Counted from the first letter of the stretch, positions 1 to 7,036 are shown. The stretch: 18,423 nucleotides of DNA from Streptomyces sp. NRRL S-118 (GCF_000716335.1 NZ_KL591031.1:39477-57899), one strand, 5' to 3'. Numbers and translations: made by a program. The notes: generated by a model from the sequence alone, not told the origin.

Positions 1-106
1 CCGCTGCGGCTTTCGCCGGCATCGGCGGGCCGCCGTTGCCCGGCAGGCGGCCGGATCGGTCCGGAAGCATCCCGTCGCCCAGGAGGCCGTGACTACTCTG
101 CAGGGC

Positions 107-559
107 ATGAGCGATCTTGAGATACGCCCGGCCACCGAGGAAGACCTCCCATACATCGTCGCGATGCTCGCCGACGACCCCCTGGGCGCACAGCGCGAAT
201 CCCCCGACGAACTCGCCCCGTATCTCGCCGCCTTCGAGCGCCTGGCGAAGGACCCGAACCAGCACGTGGTCGTGGCCGTTCGCAGGGGCAAGGTGGTCGG
301 GACCCTCCAGCTGACGATCGTTCCGGGGCTTTCCCGCCGGGGTGCCACCCGCTCGATCATCGAGGGCGTGCGCGTCCATGCCGACGAGCGCGGCGGCGGC
401 CTGGGAACGCGGTTCATCGAATGGGCCGTCGAGGAGTCCCGCCGCCAGGACTGCCGACTCGTCCAGCTGACCTCCGACGTCACGCGCACCGACGCCCACC
501 GCTTCTACGAGCGGCTCGGCTTCGAGGCCTCCCACGTGGGCTTCAAGAAGACACTCTGA
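107..559 (+). CDS. GNAT family N-acetyltransferase
   Basis: A 150-residue single-domain GNAT protein, predicted to transfer an acetyl group from acetyl-CoA to an amine; the substrate cannot be told. The acetyl-CoA pyrophosphate-binding loop (motif A) is RGGGLG at residues 95-100, preceded by the beta-4 strand IIEGVRV. The motif B region FYERLGF is at 133-139. Length and C-terminus are normal for the family, so the gene looks intact. Start choice is uncertain. An AGGAGG at 81-86 lies only 2 bases from a GTG at 89 but 20 bases from the ATG at 107. I prefer 107 because the conserved fold begins at once with LEIRPAT; a GTG start at 89 would add six residues. It stands alone, followed by a non-coding stretch and a broken MerR gene on the other strand. 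Confidence 0.88.
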   Translation: MSDLEIRPATEEDLPYIVAMLADDPLGAQRESPDELAPYLAAFERLAKDPNQHVVVAVRRGKVVGTLQLTIVPGLSRRGATRSIIEGVRVHADERGGGLGTRFIEWAVEESRRQDCRLVQLTSDVTRTDAHRFYERLGFEASHVGFKKTL

Positions 560-965
560 TCAGGGGCCTGTTGCTCAGTTCGGCCCGTCGCGCGGCGAGT
601 GGCAGGCGCGTCCGGACAGCCGACCTGTTCGGGTCCGTCCCGGCCGGTGGAACTGCTGGACGGCCCACCGGGCGCCGGGCCGGATGATGCCGGCGCCGTG
701 GCGGGGAGGCGGTGCTGGCAGCAGACCTCGGACAGGCCGCGGCAGGGCGGCCCTCCCGTACGCCGCAAACGTCCCCGACATGACCGGGCGGAGCTGCCGC
801 CGCTTGCACACCGCCCGCCCCCTGCGCCCCGGCCGCCGTCACCGTCCACGCCGGGAACGTCGCCGAGCGGCTTCCTCCCGTCGCGTTCCGGACCCATCCG
901 CTGTGGGGGTGAGGCGCTCCAGTTTGGTCCAGCCGGTCCACCCTCGCTGTCTGAGCAGCTCTCGA
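560..965. other. Gene-free stretch between GNAT gene and MerR pseudogene
   Basis: About 400 bases with no recognisable gene on either strand; the open frames here are arginine/proline-rich and look like shadows. The only structure I noticed is TCAGGGGCCTGTTGCTCAG at 560-578, directly after the GNAT stop. It recurs in nearly the same form at 5677-5694 and resembles the end of an insertion sequence. Confidence 0.5.
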
Positions 966-1668
966 TCAGCCGCGGGCCGGCGGAACCACGTCGAACGCCA
1001 GGGCGTCCATCAGCGCGACGAGGGCGGCTCGATGTCGGTGTCGTCGATGTAGTCCTCGCCCCGATCGTCGGCCATGCGCGTGAGGTAGAGGGCCAGTTCG
1101 TCGGCCAGCTCGACCAGCCCTGGCGCCTCATCGGTCCGGTCGAGTGCCCGGCCCAGCGTGAGGTGGAAGCCGATGAGCTGCGGGTCGGTGATTTTGCTCC
1201 TGCTTGCGTGCCAGCCACTCCGGCACTCGCTCGGGGGAGCGCGCGACCAGGGGGATCCAGCCGTCGCGTTCGACCTGGACGATCCGCTCGTCGACCCCGA
1301 GCGCCCGGAGCCGGTTCCAGGTACTCGACCACGTCCGGGGGCAGCGCCAGGTGGTCCCCGGAGGCAAGGCGGGCGATCCTCTCCCGGTGCCGCTGCCGCA
1401 CCCTGATCTCCGCCCGCAGCCGCTTGTCGATGTCTGCGACCGCCGCGGCGACCCCCCTTTCGTCGGCCCGTAGCAGCTCCCGTACACGCGCCAGCGGGAC
1501 CCCGGCCTCGGTGAGGGTCCGGATCCTGATCAGCTTGAGCACAGCGCAGGCGTCGTACCTCCGGTAGCCGGAGTGGTCCCGCTCCTCCAGCAGCCCTTTG
1601 GCGTGATAGTGCCTCACCGCGCGCACCGTCACTCCGGCGTGCGACGCCAACTCACCGATGGTGAGCAT
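966..1668 (-). pseudogene. MerR family transcriptional regulator, broken by three single-base frameshifts
   Basis: The N-terminal winged-helix DNA-binding domain is clear: LTIGELASHAGVTVRAVRHY from residue 2, then GYRRYDA, the usual MerR wing. The protein continues through a coiled region (ADIDKRLRAEI) to DVVEYLE. It can only be followed further by changing frame. Near 1316-1318 an extra A (CTGGAACCGG) breaks the passage to RLRALGVDERIVQVERDGW. Near 1192-1195 a run of four T (plus strand) carries one extra base before ITDPQLIGFHLTLGRALDR. Near 1025-1028 one base is missing before AALVALMDALAFDVVPPARG, which ends at TGA (966-968). The repaired product would be about 234 residues, normal for MerR proteins with an effector-sensing C-terminal helix bundle. 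As read, only about 117 residues of native sequence would be made before the frame is lost. It lies 87 bases downstream of the small peptide gene on the same strand. Confidence 0.82.
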
Positions 1669-1746
1669 CGGACCAGTCTGCGGGACGGGGGCGTGGGACG
1701 CCGTGGCCGTCCCGGCCGACGTGGGCCGGTGAGTGACCTCACCGTG

Positions 1747-1773
1747 GTCAGTCAGTCAGTCAGCCAGCCAGCC
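1747..1773. repeat. Tetranucleotide tandem repeat (GTCA)4(GCCA)2
   Basis: Four perfect GTCA units at 1747-1762 are followed by two GCCA units at 1763-1770 and a partial GCC. The stop codon of the candidate peptide gene (TCA on the plus strand, 1756-1758) falls inside it. A change of one unit would alter the last residues of that peptide. Confidence 0.85.
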
Positions 1774-1958
1774 GGCCCCGCCCCAGGCGGGCCGGTGGTC
1801 GTGCGGCTCGCTGCGCTGACCCTCGTCACAGATGGTCGAGCACAGCATGGATTCACATTCCTGCGTCTCGGCAGCGCCGGGCCTCAACTCGGTTTCGGTG
1901 ACGCGTGCATCCAGCTCGTCCACCAGCATGTCCAGAGCGGCGGGCTGATCTGCGACAT
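1756..1958 (-). CDS. Small Cys/Ser/Thr-containing peptide, candidate RiPP (lanthipeptide-like) precursor, probably frameshifted near its start
   Basis: The minus strand has a strong ribosome site AAGAAGGAG (1973-1965), 6 bases from ATG at 1958, which begins MSQISPP. The coding-looking peptide continues in another frame: ALDMLVDELDARVTETELRP, then a core with three tandem (S/T)xxC units, TQEC, SMLC and STIC. One missing base in the CCCGCCGC run (about 1940) would join the two frames into a product of about 66 residues. Without repair, an internal ATG at 1929 gives 57 residues, with the (S/T)xxC units at positions 22-25, 27-30 and 31-34. An acidic leader-like segment followed by closely spaced Ser/Thr-Cys pairs is typical of lanthipeptide precursors, and the leader faintly recalls the actinobacterial FxLD type. 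No LanB/LanC, LanM or protease gene is in this window, so function is inference only. Confidence 0.42.
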
Positions 1959-2274
1959 TGCATGCTCCTTCTTTCGGACGGGGCCCGCCGTAGGCAGCGG
2001 CTGCTGCACGGCACCTGTCCAGCCCCGTTCCCGCAGAGGTGCACTGCGAACTGGATTGGCGGAGGCTCGCCAGCAGCACTTGCTTCGCAGGAAGCCGGCT
2101 TCGTCCGACACCCTGTCCGTCGTACGCGGCCGTGCCGTGCCGTGCCGCCGTGGCGCGTCGGGTACCCCGCCCTTCAGTAGCCGCGGCCCCGGGCGGCCGA
2201 CACGCCCCATGCCGGCACGCCGCCGCCTGGACCACGGGTTCACTCGGGGCACACGCTGCGCTTGGGCTCGTGCG
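1959..2274. other. Intergenic region upstream of the small peptide gene
   Basis: About 316 bases with no convincing gene. It holds the ribosome site of the small peptide (1965-1973, minus strand) and a short pentanucleotide run of three CGTGC-type units around 2130-2146. I could not identify a confident promoter. Confidence 0.4.
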
Positions 2275-2874
2275 CTACCGGCAGTTGGTGATCGAGTTAA
2301 CCCGCGACCAGTTCATGTGGTACCCCTGCATCGAGAAGGCCGCAGGCATGTCCGACCAGTCCAGGCTGGTGTAGTAGAGCCGTGGAACCGTGCCGGTGGT
2401 CTGGTTGTTCTGCCAGGAGCCCGTGGAGTAGAACGGGATGAAGTAGTTGTCGCAGGCGTACATGCCGATGGAGTCACCGGAGCCCCACTGGTACTCATAC
2501 GCGCAGAACCATCCGTACGGAACAGGGCTCCACGTCGATGACCAGTCCTTGCACACGGTCGCCTGATACTCGGGCGCTGCCGCCGGTACGAGCTGTCGCG
2601 GCGACCTCTCGCCGGGGACGGACACGTTGAGGACCGCCCCGCTCAAGTCGATCTGGTTCGGTGAAATCTGTGTGCCACGACCACGCAGCTTGACCAGGTA
2701 GTCATCCACCTTGTTTTGCAGGGCGATCGCCTGTCGATCCGACAACCCCGCCGCACGCGCCTGCGTCATGAATCGCAGGTCGGATGGGGACGCTGACGCG
2801 GTTTGCTGGGTTCCCAGTACCAGCAGTAAGCCGGCGAGTCCGATCGACATCCATTGTCTCATTCTGGATTTCAC
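2275..2874 (-). CDS. Secreted beta/gamma-crystallin-like protein, peptidase inhibitor I36 type
   Basis: A 199-residue exported protein. The N-terminus is a Sec signal peptide: basic MKSRMRQW, a hydrophobic run SIGLAGLLLVLG at 10-21, then a likely cleavage near ASA (27-29). Residues 30-95 form a helical segment (LSDRQAIALQNKVDDYLVKL) ending in NQIDLSGAVLNVSVPGE. Residues 105-199 are the crystallin-like domain with GWFCAYEYQW and GSWQNNQTTGTV. Four cysteines (108, 124, 141, 198) could form two disulfides. This layout is common in Streptomyces proteins annotated as peptidase inhibitor family I36, the group of the Streptomyces metalloproteinase inhibitor SMI; inhibition of a protease is inferred from the family only. 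The GTG start at 2874 is chosen because GAGGGA lies 4 bases upstream and the next residues give the signal peptide. It looks monocistronic. Confidence 0.8.
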   Translation of the reverse strand: MKSRMRQWMSIGLAGLLLVLGTQQTASASPSDLRFMTQARAAGLSDRQAIALQNKVDDYLVKLRGRGTQISPNQIDLSGAVLNVSVPGERSPRQLVPAAAPEYQATVCKDWSSTWSPVPYGWFCAYEYQWGSGDSIGMYACDNYFIPFYSTGSWQNNQTTGTVPRLYYTSLDWSDMPAAFSMQGYHMNWSRVNSITNCR

Positions 2875-3417
2875 GGTTCCCTCTTTCCTCTCTCGGATGG
2901 CACCCGCAGGCCTCCGCGCCCTGGCCTCGCACTCAAATTCCCCGGCAGGGTCCGGTGTTGTCCAGTTTTTCGACATCTCTCGAAATGTGCGGCGATGCCG
3001 CCGTGCCCGGTGACCCCGGTGTTCGTCGGTCGCTCCTTCCAGCGCCCCCGTGACTCCCGGTTGTCGCCCGGGTGCCGGGGAGGGAACCATGGGCGCCACA
3101 CGCGCGTGACCCGGTCTGTCCCCGTCGGATTGACGGAGACAACCGGGCCTGAACGCTCAAGAGCCGTCGCATCCGGGGTGGTCCCGGCCGTCCTGCCGGC
3201 TGTGATTCCGGTGGTCGCACCCTGCGTGGGCCCGCTCGACGTGCCGCCGGTCGGCCTGCCGCTCCCTTCCGTCGTGCCGTCGGCCAGGTCACCGGTGACA
3301 GTGCCGCCGCCATGCCCTGATTGGTGCCGTCCGATCCGCCGGTGACCGGTCCACCGTTGACCGCCCACGACGGCGGGTCCCGGAGCGGCACAACAGTGCG
3401 CGTGCCTCACCTCGTGC
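2875..3417. other. Gene-free stretch with Gly/Thr-rich coding-like sequence on the minus strand
   Basis: About 540 bases without a gene I can defend. On the minus strand, roughly 3360 to 3165, one frame reads GGPVTGGSDGTNQG and the next reads TVTGDLADGTTEGSGRPTGG followed by more Gly/Thr-rich residues. The composition stays the same across a frame change, and third positions are rich in G/C. It could be a decayed surface or secreted protein, or simple low-complexity DNA. Confidence 0.35.
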
Positions 3418-4035
3418 TCAGGCGAGGAGCTGCCGCGCCAGTGAGTCGGCGGCCCATTCCTCCCACCGGGCCGGAGACCAGCCTCTGGTCGTGACGAGGA
3501 GGCCGTAGCTCTCCGGGCCGAGGACGGCCAGCGCGATGTCCGCTGCCGACTCGCTGTCGTGGCCGTGCCGCAGAGCACCCTTCGCGGCGAGGGCTTGTGC
3601 GAAGCGGAGCTGGACCGCGTGGCGCTGATCGACGTTGGTACGCCATAGCGCGGCGATCTCCGGGTCGGCGGTCGCGGCACGCACCACGTCGAGAACGGGC
3701 GCGGAGCGCTCCAGGATGCGGCGCGCTCCGGCGGCCTGGAGGGCGAGCTGGGTGGCGGGGGAAGGTTCGTCGAGGATCTCGCGGGCCCAGGGCCGGTCCA
3801 GGGTGGCGACCGGGTCGAGGTCGCCGGCGACGGTGGTGTCCAGGAGTTCCGCCAGCAACTTCCGCTTGGTGCCGAAGGTGAAGTACACGGTCTGGACGCC
3901 GACTTCGGCGGTGCGGGCGATGTCCGCGACCGTCGTGGCGGTCCAGCCCTTCTCCGTGAACAGCCGGGCCGCGGCATCGAGCATCCGCTGCCGCGTGCGG
4001 CGTGCCTTCTCCGCTCGGGTCAGGGCTGCGGGCAC
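3418..4035 (-). CDS. TetR family transcriptional regulator
   Basis: A 205-residue one-component repressor. The DNA-binding domain occupies residues 8-60: RTRQRMLDAAARLFTEKGW, then the helix-turn-helix TTVADIARTAEVGVQTVYFTFGTKRKLL (about 34-60). The rest is the all-helical ligand and dimer domain, with no recognisable specificity. The GTG start at 4035 is chosen because AGGAGG (4045-4050, minus strand) sits 9 bases away. An in-frame ATG at 4068 lacks a ribosome site and would start almost at the operator. The gene is divergent from the dehydrogenase-like gene at 4108, and two copies of one palindromic operator lie in the 72 bases between them. It therefore probably represses both itself and its neighbour until a small molecule, perhaps the neighbour's substrate, binds. 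No oddities seen. Confidence 0.9.
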   Translation of the reverse strand: MPAALTRAEKARRTRQRMLDAAARLFTEKGWTATTVADIARTAEVGVQTVYFTFGTKRKLLAELLDTTVAGDLDPVATLDRPWAREILDEPSPATQLALQAAGARRILERSAPVLDVVRAATADPEIAALWRTNVDQRHAVQLRFAQALAAKGALRHGHDSESAADIALAVLGPESYGLLVTTRGWSPARWEEWAADSLARQLLA

Positions 4036-4073
4036 CTGCGTTCCCCTCCTCAGGAGGTCGACCCTCATCTTTG

Positions 4074-4092
4074 ACTGTAGTGACACTACAGT
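4074..4092. promoter_or_regulatory. Operator 1 for the TetR regulator
   Basis: A perfect 19-bp palindrome, ACTGTAGTGACACTACAGT: two 8-base arms (ACTGTAGT and ACTACAGT) around three bases. It overlaps a -35-like TTGACT (4071-4076) for the rightward gene and a TACAGT -10-like hexamer for the leftward regulator. Size and symmetry fit TetR-family operators. Confidence 0.8.
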
Positions 4093-4099
4093 GTGTTTC

Positions 4100-4118
4100 A
4101 CTGGAGTATGACTACAGT
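4100..4118. promoter_or_regulatory. Operator 2 for the TetR regulator, spanning the start codon of the divergent gene
   Basis: ACTGGAGTATGACTACAGT matches operator 1 in both arms except for one base (G for T at position 5 of the left arm). The surrounding bases extend the symmetry to 11-bp arms (4097-4121) with one mismatch. Its three-base spacer is the ATG at 4108-4110. The centres of the two operators are 26 bases apart. A bound repressor would cover the initiation region of the dehydrogenase-like gene. Confidence 0.75.
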
Positions 4119-5160
4119 GAATGGTGGGCGGGTCCTGGTGGCCGGCGGCTACGGTGCCGTGGGGACGACCGTGGCCGCGACGCTCTCCGGTTGGTTCCCG
4201 CACCGGGTGGTGGTCGGCGGACGCGATGAAGCCAGGGCGCGGCGCCTGGGCGGCGTGCGTGTGGACGTCACCGATCCGGCCGCCTTCCGGCGGACTTTGA
4301 CAGAGCTGGGTGACGTGGCCGCGGTCGTGATGTGCGTGGAACCGCCCGACGCGCGCGTCGCACGCGTCTGCTTCGAGCGGGGCGTGCACGTGGTCGACAT
4401 CGGGGCCACGCCCCGGCTGCTCGAGTCGGTGGCGGCCTTGCACGAGGTGGCGGCCGACGCCGGAGCGACCGGGGTGCTGAGTGTCGGCGTGGCCCCGGGG
4501 CTGACGAATCTCCTGGCCCGCCGGGCTCACGAGGCGGTAGGCGGCTCCGAACGCATCGACCTGACCGTGCTGCTCGGCGCCGGCGAAGCCCACGGCGCGG
4601 ACGCGGTCCGCTGGACGGTCGAGAACCTGGCAGCACCCTCGGCGGCGGGGCGGTTGCGCGTCCCCCTGCCCGGCCACGGCACGCGCACCGCGCACCCGTT
4701 TCCCTTCTCCGACCAGCACACCCTTCCACGCACCCTCGACGGCGCGCGGGTCACGACCCGTCTCTGCCTGGACTCCGCACCACTGACCGCGGCCCTCTTC
4801 GCGCTGCGCCGGGCCGCCCGGTACGCGGTCGTACGGCGAGCCCTGATCGCCTCCTTCCGCCGGGTCCACCTCGGCGGTGACCTCTTCGCCCTGCGGGCCG
4901 ACGCCCACCGCGGGGACCGCCATGCCGCGTACGCTGTGACCGGACGGGCGCAAAGCCGTGTCACCGCGCTGGTCGCCGCGTACGTCACCCGGGAACTGCT
5001 CAGCAATTCACTGCCCGCCGGGGTCCACCACATCGAGCAACTTCCCTCCCTGTCACGCCTGCCGGAGCGGCTCGCCGAACACGGTGTGGCACTGCACCAC
5101 CTCACCGGTCCCCCATTCCGAGGCGACCGCCGCCCATGGTCGGAGCCCGGGACGGGCTGA
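4108..5160 (+). CDS. Saccharopine dehydrogenase-like NAD(P)-binding protein
   Basis: A 350-residue protein with an N-terminal Rossmann fold: strand RVLVAG, the dinucleotide-binding loop GGYGAVG at 13-19, then VVVGGRD at the end of the second strand (34-40) and VDVTDPAAF. The segments VVMCVEPP and GVHVVDIGATP follow the pattern of saccharopine-dehydrogenase NADP-binding domains, and VGVAPGLTNLLA (about 133-144) is the typical start of the second domain. The substrate is unknown, and lysine metabolism should not be assumed. The start is unclear. ATG 4108 has GGAG only one base upstream, so it may be read as a leaderless message. GTG 4117 would have GGAG at 10 bases and lose three residues, and GTG 4093 lies between the operators. 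Transcription is probably controlled by the divergent TetR protein. Confidence 0.82.
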   Translation: MTTVNGGRVLVAGGYGAVGTTVAATLSGWFPHRVVVGGRDEARARRLGGVRVDVTDPAAFRRTLTELGDVAAVVMCVEPPDARVARVCFERGVHVVDIGATPRLLESVAALHEVAADAGATGVLSVGVAPGLTNLLARRAHEAVGGSERIDLTVLLGAGEAHGADAVRWTVENLAAPSAAGRLRVPLPGHGTRTAHPFPFSDQHTLPRTLDGARVTTRLCLDSAPLTAALFALRRAARYAVVRRALIASFRRVHLGGDLFALRADAHRGDRHAAYAVTGRAQSRVTALVAAYVTRELLSNSLPAGVHHIEQLPSLSRLPERLAEHGVALHHLTGPPFRGDRRPWSEPGTG

Positions 5161-5197
5161 CCGGAGGGGTGTGCCGACGGTCCAGCGGTGCTGAGTA

Positions 5198-5219
5198 CCT
5201 CGGCACCTCGGGGCCGAGG
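5198..5219 (+). terminator. Possible hairpin terminator after the saccharopine dehydrogenase-like gene
   Basis: CCTCGGC (5198-5204) and GCCGAGG (5213-5219) form a 7-bp G+C-rich stem with an 8-base loop, 37 bases after the stop codon. There is no U-run, which is common for Streptomyces terminators. Supported only by position and pairing. Confidence 0.35.
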
Positions 5220-5418
5220 AGAGTCCGGTAGGTGTACGCCACCGCTCGCCCCGTCGGCGTCTTGGCGGGCGGCGATCAGCCCTTGTACCGTCGCGCTGTG
5301 GCGGCGCCGCGTGGCGCCAACCGGCTGGGTCGCGCTGCCGGGGCGCTGCTGCGGCAGCTCCTGGTAGTGCTTTGTCAGCTGCTCTTGTTGCGATGGTGTC
5401 TGGTGGTTCGCTGGCTGT

Positions 5419-5475
5419 TTGAGGGCTGGGGAGCTTGCGGCGGTGCGGGTTCGGCTGGAGGAGTTAGCCTCCGGG
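5419..5475 (+). mobile_element. Fragment resembling the N-terminus of an IS701/IS4-like transposase
   Basis: The frame opening at TTG 5419 reads LRAGELAAVRVRLEELAS, a helix that resembles the opening residues of actinobacterial IS701-type transposases. The match stops near 5475. A small palindrome, GGGACGGGCCGTCCC (5473-5487), then separates it from an unrelated transposase scrap. Only about 18 residues support this call, so it is tentative. Confidence 0.3.
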
Positions 5476-5489
5476 ACGGGCCGTCCCCT

Positions 5490-5694
5490 GCGCTGCCGGT
5501 CCGGCTGTCGGTGCCGGAGCGTACAAGCCGCGCAACGCGGTCGAACGATGTATCGACCGGCCCACCCGTATCGTGGTCCCTTCATGCGAACGGAGAAGCC
5601 CGCTCTCGTCCGTCAGGCTGTCCTCCGCCTCACCACCATCCTCGTCCGGGCTCGCGAGTGGTCGAGGCGACGCGTGTCAGGGGCTGTTGGTCAG
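5490..5694 (+). mobile_element. Degenerate 3' end of an IS5-family transposase
   Basis: From about 5516 the sequence reads GAYKPRNAVERCIDR (to 5560). This is the conserved segment of IS5-family DDE transposases around the catalytic glutamate (the ...RNxVERC(I/F)NRLK... box). The frame then breaks. A second frame reads YRGPFMRTEKPALVRQAVLRLT and on through a hydrophobic stretch to AREW, which could be the usual C-terminal tail. TCAGGGGCTGTTGGTCAG at 5677-5694 may be the terminal inverted repeat. The 5' two thirds of the transposase are absent, so the element is dead. The right end overlaps the stop codon of the GNAT gene on the other strand. Confidence 0.5.
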
Positions 5695-6221
5695 AGGGGA
5701 TCGAGGAGCATCAGGACCTCGTCCCGTGTGTCGTCGGGCGCGAAGCGCAGGGCGCTGGGCCAGCGGCCGACCTCCCGCCATCCAAGGCGGCCGTAGAAGT
5801 CCTCCAGCCCTTCCTTCCCCCGGGCCGTGAGCCGGAGTTGCTCCAGCCCCAGCTCGTCACGGGCCACCGTCCGCAGTTCCTGCATGAGAGCGGAGCCGAC
5901 ACCACGCCCGCGGAACCGTGGGTGGGTCTGGAGGTGGTGGACCGTTCCCCAGTGGGCGACGAGCCGAAAGGGATCACGCTTGAGCACGACCCATCCGACA
6001 AGCGCCTCGCCGGACTCGGCGACGATGAGGCGGCTGCGCGACCGGGCGAGACTGCCGAGGAGCTCGTCCGTGACCGGCGCGACATCGTCGTCATGGACCG
6101 GAGGGAAGGGGAATCCCGCAGCGCCACCCGCGTTCGTGACCGCTACCCAGCAGGCAATGAGCTGACGCGTCAGGCCGGGAGTGACCTGGTCCATGCCGGT
6201 GATCTGCCGGAGAGTCGGCAT
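5691..6221 (-). CDS. GNAT family N-acetyltransferase
   Basis: A 176-residue GNAT protein predicted to use acetyl-CoA; the acceptor is unknown. The segment CWVAVTNAGGAAGFPFPPV (24-42) is characteristic of a Streptomyces GNAT subgroup. The acetyl-CoA loop is HPRFRGRGVGSALM (100-113), a strong Q/RxxGxG/A match, preceded by HHLQTH. The motif B region FYGRLGW is at 142-148. The start is uncertain. ATG 6221 is used because the conserved domain begins there (LRQITGMD). In-frame ATGs at 6236 and 6266 would add 5 or 15 residues, and none has a good ribosome site. The gene ends inside a putative insertion-sequence end. It is not closely similar to the GNAT protein at the left edge outside the shared motifs. 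Confidence 0.87.
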   Translation of the reverse strand: MPTLRQITGMDQVTPGLTRQLIACWVAVTNAGGAAGFPFPPVHDDDVAPVTDELLGSLARSRSRLIVAESGEALVGWVVLKRDPFRLVAHWGTVHHLQTHPRFRGRGVGSALMQELRTVARDELGLEQLRLTARGKEGLEDFYGRLGWREVGRWPSALRFAPDDTRDEVLMLLDPL

Positions 6222-6427
6222 GATCTTCTGCTTCATGCGCAGGAGCGTCCCAGGCGGTGCTGACATCGAAGTGGGCGGAGTCCCCGGAGCCGGCAACTGC
6301 TCACGCTTCCGACGACTGTCCGCCAGGCCGCCGCGGGTCGACCGCGAACAGCATGCCGCGCGGCCATACGCAGGGAGGCCGGGCGGACGGCCGCCGGACT
6401 GCGGGCCCGCTCCGATAGGGTTTCGCT

Positions 6428-7036
6428 GTGGAGGACCAGCGTCATCAGGATGAAATCAGCGGTGAGCCGGGGAGTGAGCCGGCCGACGATCCTGACGCGG
6501 CCATGGCCGAGTGGGACACGCCTGAGCCGATCGTGTTCGCGTGCGCTGCCTGCGGCGCGGCGCTGACGGGGCCGCTGAAGCGTTTGCCGGCGATGCCCGA
6601 GGCTCCCTCCTACGCGTGGTGGGAGGCGGAAGAAATGGGGCCGTCACCGGCTACTGTGCCGCCGGGCTTCTATGCGATCGAGACGGAACCGTACGGTGCG
6701 CCTCTCGTCGTTGCCGAGGTACCCGGCCCTGTGATGCCGCGCCACGGGACTCGTTGCAACCCCGAGGGGCAGCCGCTGGTCTCCCAGGGGCCGCGAGGCA
6801 ACATCGTCATGAACCCGGACGACGCCCGCGGGCTGACGACGCGGCACGCCTCCGCCGCGTGTTGCGGGGCCACTCCCTACGGCGGACTGAACCAGCTCTG
6901 CACCTGTGGAACGCGGGTCGCCACCCTCTGTTCCGACTGCTGCCTGCCGTACGAGCTGCACCTCTCACCCGACCACGTGCGCGCCCTGCCGCTGAACCCT
7001 GACGCAGCGGTGTGCGCGGAGGGAACCCCATCCTGA
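6428..7036 (+). CDS. Cys-rich protein of unknown function, likely metal-binding
   Basis: A 202-residue soluble protein with no signal peptide or membrane segment. After an acidic, probably disordered N-terminus (1-30) comes WDTPEPIVFACAACGAALTGPL, where C39 and C42 form a CxxC knuckle followed by G, as in zinc ribbons. A second Cys cluster lies at 145-172: CC, CTC, then CSDCC followed by PYELHLSP. The two clusters could form one zinc site or a pair. I recall similar unnamed Streptomyces proteins starting with WDTPEPI-type sequence and ending with PYELHL, but I know of no function. GTG 6428 is chosen because TAGGG lies 8 bases upstream. An ATG at 6503 just before AEWDTPEP is an alternative that keeps all the conserved sequence. 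It stands alone, with no obvious operon partner. Confidence 0.72.
   Translation: MEDQRHQDEISGEPGSEPADDPDAAMAEWDTPEPIVFACAACGAALTGPLKRLPAMPEAPSYAWWEAEEMGPSPATVPPGFYAIETEPYGAPLVVAEVPGPVMPRHGTRCNPEGQPLVSQGPRGNIVMNPDDARGLTTRHASAACCGATPYGGLNQLCTCGTRVATLCSDCCLPYELHLSPDHVRALPLNPDAAVCAEGTPS

Larger units (their letters stand above)
5161..5690. other. Intergenic stretch with transposon remnants
   Basis: About 530 bases between two unrelated convergent genes. It holds the possible terminator at 5198-5219 and two transposase scraps from about 5419 onward. The part from 5220 to 5418 shows nothing I recognise. Confidence 0.5.
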
